In this document: one piece after another, positions 13,061-15,809 of the stretch
How the letters are laid out: each line of letters begins with the position of its first letter
Position numbering within the stretch: the first letter of the stretch is position 1
From: an uncultured Porphyromonadaceae bacterium
GTDB taxonomy: Bacteria > Bacteroidota > Bacteroidia > Bacteroidales > Coprobacteraceae
Assembly: GCA_900545915.1 (NCBI GenBank)
Contig: URAV01000049.1
Coordinates: forward strand, 1-15,809
Direction of reading: 5' to 3'
Length of the DNA: 15,809 nt
Translations under genes and position numbers: made by a program
Notes under the pieces: generated by a model
Seen by the model: only the letters and a program-made list of their open reading frames with translations
The model's database searches: none
What the model was told of the DNA's origin: nothing

Positions 13061-15745
13061 ATGAAAATAGTATTTAAAATAGAATATCGTACCCGTTGGG
13101 GACAAGAACTTTATGTGACGGGCAGTCATTCGTCTCTTGGTAATTTTGAGGAGAAAAATGCTGTACCGATGCGGTATGAAGGAGATGGAATATGGTCTTT
13201 AATACTGAATCTACAAGACTCATCCTCCGGATTTGATTATCGTTATTTAGTAAAAGAATATGGTCAGCCTTATGACAAAGAGTGGGGTGAACCTCGCTCT
13301 TTTATACCGTCGGCGTTAAATCATACTTATTATTTATATGATGTTTGGCAGAATATGCCTGCCGACAGTTCATTTTATTCTTCTGCTTTTAATAAGGTAA
13401 TTTTGGCACGTCATCGAACAGATTCTGAAATTTTGCCTTCATATTCAACTGCCGTAACGTTACAGATGTATGCACCCTCTGTTCGTCCGGATGAGGTTGT
13501 GGCTTTGACTGGGACGATGACATCGGAAGCATGGAGTATCAAGGATGCTATTATTATGAATGATGCACATTTCCCTTTGTGGGAGACAGTATTGGATGCA
13601 TCATCTTTAAAATATCCTGTAGAGTACAAGTTTCTGGTTCTGAAGAAAGATTCCCTTAATATTGTCGCATGGGAATCCGGGAATAATAGAGTCTTAGAGA
13701 TTCCCCATTTAGAGTCGGGTGAAAATATCGTTTTTTCCGGTTTTAAATGGAAACTTCCTTTACCGGACTGGAGAGGGGCAGGAGTTGCAATTCCGGTTTT
13801 CTCATTACGTTCAGAAGAAAGTTGGGGAATCGGAGAGTTCCTTGATTTGAAGAAGATGATCGATTGGGCTGTACAAACAGGTCAAAGATTTATTCAGGTA
13901 CTTCCGGTTAACGATACTACAATGAGTCATACTTGGCTCGATTCATATCCTTATAGGGCGAATTCTATTTTTGCTCTTCATCCGGCATATTTACGAGTAA
14001 CGGTGATAGATCGATTGAGAGATAGTGATTCTATGGTTGCATATGAAAAACTTGCAACAGAATTGAATGCCTTACCGGAGGTTGATTATGAACGAGTAAC
14101 TCTTATGAAATGGGAGTATTTAAAAGCCATTTTTTTGCAGTCAGGGAAAAAAACATTGAATTCATCTGGTTTTAAAGAGTTCTTTAAGGCTAACAGAGAA
14201 TGGCTTGAGCCTTATGCTGCTTATTGTTGTTTGCGTGATATTTATGAAACTCCGGACTTTAGGAAATGGAAGATGTATTCGGTTTTCAACTCGGATGATA
14301 TAGCCGAATTCTGTGCACATGGGAATATTTATTATGATAAAGTCAGTTTTTACTATTTTGTTCAGTATCACTTACATATACAGCTTCTTGAAGTCAGGGA
14401 TTATGCACATGCGAAAGGTGTAGTACTTAAAGGCGATATTCCTATCGGGGTAAGTCGGGATAGTGTGGATGCATGGTCTCACCCCGATTTGTTTTATATG
14501 GATTCGCAGGCCGGAGCTCCGCCTGATGATTTTTCCGTAGAAGGTCAAAATTGGGGATTTCCGACATATAATTGGGACGAGATGGCTAAAGACGGTTATG
14601 CTTGGTGGAAAGCCCGTTTTCGCAAAATGGCAGAATATTTCGATGCATATCGCATAGATCATATATTGGGTTTTTTCAGAATCTGGGAAATTCCCGAAAG
14701 CGCCATACAGGGAGTATTGGGGCATTTTAATCCGGCTATTCCTTTTTCGATAGAAGAATTACAGTCTTATGGATTTTATTTCGATGAACATCGGCATGCT
14801 CGCCCGTATATTCGGGAATATATGTTACAAGATATGTTCGGTGAATATACAGGAGAGGTAATACATGATTATTTGCTTGAATGCGGATATGGAATATATG
14901 CACTGAGCCTCGATTTCAATACGCAAAGAAAAATAGAAAACCATTTTTGTGGTAAAAGTGATGAGAAGAGTCTAAAGATAAAATCTGGACTTTTTGCATT
15001 AATAGATGAAATTTTGTTTGTAGAAGATCCTTATCAGAAAAGGAAGTATCATCCATGTATCTCTGCCCGGCAAACATATAGCTATAAATCTTTGACCGAT
15101 TATGAGAGATGGTGTTATGACCGGTTGTATGTTGACTTTTTTTACCATAGGCAAGATGCTTTCTGGAAAAATGAAGCAATGAAGAAGCTACCACCGTTGA
15201 TATCTTCGACCGGAATGTTGGTGTGTGGCGAGGATCTGGGTATGATACCGCAATCTGTACCTGAAGTAATGAATGCGTTGCAGATTCTGTCACTCGAAAT
15301 ACAAAGAATGCCGAAAAATCCGGATAAAGAGTTCGGAGATGTTGCTAATTATCCGTACTTGTCGGTATGCACTACTTCCACGCATGATATGTCCGGAATT
15401 AGGGCATGGTGGGAGGAAGACAGGGGCAAAACTCAACGGTACTATAATTATATATTGCAGGAGCAAGGAGAAGCACCTTATTATTGTGAACCGTGGATAT
15501 GTGAGAAAATTCTGGCTATGCACATGCATTCGCCTTCTATGTTGGCTATCATTCCGTTACAAGACTGGCTTTCGATTGATGGAAATATACGTCGTAATAA
15601 TCCTGTGGAAGAGAGGATAAATGTTCCGTCTGATCCTCGCAATTATTGGCGTTATCGTATGCATATTACGATAGAAGATTTACTGAAAAACTCCGATTTC
15701 AATGAACGGGTATTCAAGCTGGTGAGATCCGGTGGGCGTGAATGA
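13061..15745 (+). CDS. malQ: 4-alpha-glucanotransferase (amylomaltase, GH77) with two N-terminal CBM20 domains
   Basis: An 894-residue enzyme that moves alpha-1,4-glucan segments between maltodextrins and glucose during starch and glycogen use. Two starch-binding CBM20 modules come first, at about 1-95 (TRWGQELYVTGSHSSLGNF, later GIWSLIL, YRYLV) and about 130-228 (TSEAWSI, LWETVLD, VEYKFLV). The GH77 barrel runs from about 238 (WRGAGVAIPVFSLRS) to the end. Catalytic residues are the nucleophile D533 in RIDH, the acid/base E724 in GEDLG and D776 in STHD. The end block ERINVPSDPRNYWRYR is also conserved. The length and tandem CBM20 arrangement match the DPE2-like type found in plants and Bacteroidales, not the shorter E. 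coli MalQ. It appears cytoplasmic, with no signal peptide. The ATG at 13061 is the only good start; two upstream ATGs (13042, 13051) are in other frames. A strong terminator follows. Confidence 0.96.
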   Translation: MKIVFKIEYRTRWGQELYVTGSHSSLGNFEEKNAVPMRYEGDGIWSLILNLQDSSSGFDYRYLVKEYGQPYDKEWGEPRSFIPSALNHTYYLYDVWQNMPADSSFYSSAFNKVILARHRTDSEILPSYSTAVTLQMYAPSVRPDEVVALTGTMTSEAWSIKDAIIMNDAHFPLWETVLDASSLKYPVEYKFLVLKKDSLNIVAWESGNNRVLEIPHLESGENIVFSGFKWKLPLPDWRGAGVAIPVFSLRSEESWGIGEFLDLKKMIDWAVQTGQRFIQVLPVNDTTMSHTWLDSYPYRANSIFALHPAYLRVTVIDRLRDSDSMVAYEKLATELNALPEVDYERVTLMKWEYLKAIFLQSGKKTLNSSGFKEFFKANREWLEPYAAYCCLRDIYETPDFRKWKMYSVFNSDDIAEFCAHGNIYYDKVSFYYFVQYHLHIQLLEVRDYAHAKGVVLKGDIPIGVSRDSVDAWSHPDLFYMDSQAGAPPDDFSVEGQNWGFPTYNWDEMAKDGYAWWKARFRKMAEYFDAYRIDHILGFFRIWEIPESAIQGVLGHFNPAIPFSIEELQSYGFYFDEHRHARPYIREYMLQDMFGEYTGEVIHDYLLECGYGIYALSLDFNTQRKIENHFCGKSDEKSLKIKSGLFALIDEILFVEDPYQKRKYHPCISARQTYSYKSLTDYERWCYDRLYVDFFYHRQDAFWKNEAMKKLPPLISSTGMLVCGEDLGMIPQSVPEVMNALQILSLEIQRMPKNPDKEFGDVANYPYLSVCTTSTHDMSGIRAWWEEDRGKTQRYYNYILQEQGEAPYYCEPWICEKILAMHMHSPSMLAIIPLQDWLSIDGNIRRNNPVEERINVPSDPRNYWRYRMHITIEDLLKNSDFNERVFKLVRSGGRE

Positions 15746-15754
15746 TTCAAACGC

Positions 15755-15789
15755 AAAGGGGCTGTCCAAAAAGTCGGACAGCCCCTTTT
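15755..15789 (+). terminator. Strong Rho-independent terminator of malQ
   Basis: GGGGCTGTCC (15758-15767) and GGACAGCCCC (15776-15785) form a perfect 10-bp stem around an 8-base loop (AAAAAGTC), flanked by AAA and TTTT, so it could act in both directions. The hairpin starts 12 bases after the malQ stop codon. Near-identical GGGCTGTCC-type hairpins recur as terminators in Bacteroidales genomes (recollection, not checked here). Confidence 0.88.
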
Positions 15790-15809
15790 GCTATTGTTTA
15801 TTTCGGTAA

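Noticed and set aside
1..15809. tRNA, rRNA genes or a CRISPR array
   Set aside because: No cloverleaf arms with the GTTCGA-type T-loop, no rRNA core sequence and no regularly spaced direct repeats were seen by eye on either strand.

Overview
The window is AT-rich chromosomal DNA from a Bacteroidota bacterium, most likely of the order Bacteroidales. The evidence is the gene content (a GldB-type lipoprotein, a B12-dependent ribonucleotide reductase, and a GH77 amylomaltase with two N-terminal CBM20 domains), the absence of Shine-Dalgarno-like spacing, and promoter boxes of the Bacteroidota type TAnnTTTG. A low-GC gut genus such as Coprobacter would fit, but the genus is inference. No mobile element, CRISPR array, tRNA or rRNA was seen.

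Layout. Positions 1-3600 are all on the minus strand: the first 34 bases are the N-terminus of a biotin carboxylase; then come a small winged-helix protein (440-667) with its own terminator and a probable operon gldB-like > aroE > yaaA > a 47-residue membrane protein (3598 down to 809). A divergent promoter region (3599-3808) separates this from a plus-strand envelope and replication block: N-acetylmuramoyl-L-alanine amidase, an MCE/MlaD-type lipid transport protein, dnaA, and a family 2 glycosyltransferase (3809-8744). A minus-strand FMN nitroreductase (9098-9844) and a possible 46-codon gene follow. From 10287 the plus strand carries nrdJ and then malQ, each closed by a strong terminator.

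How the genes work together. This is mostly core housekeeping: cell-wall splitting and lipid trafficking (amidase, MCE), replication initiation and deoxynucleotide supply (DnaA, NrdJ), aromatic amino-acid synthesis (AroE), oxidative and redox stress (YaaA, nitroreductase) and alpha-glucan metabolism (MalQ). No novel multi-gene system is visible. What merits attention lies between the genes: extended inverted repeats in front of dnaA, over the yaaA start codon, between the amidase and mce genes and upstream of malQ; short perfect palindromes near the nitroreductase and nrdJ promoters; and two small genes (47 and 46 residues) that ordinary length cut-offs miss.
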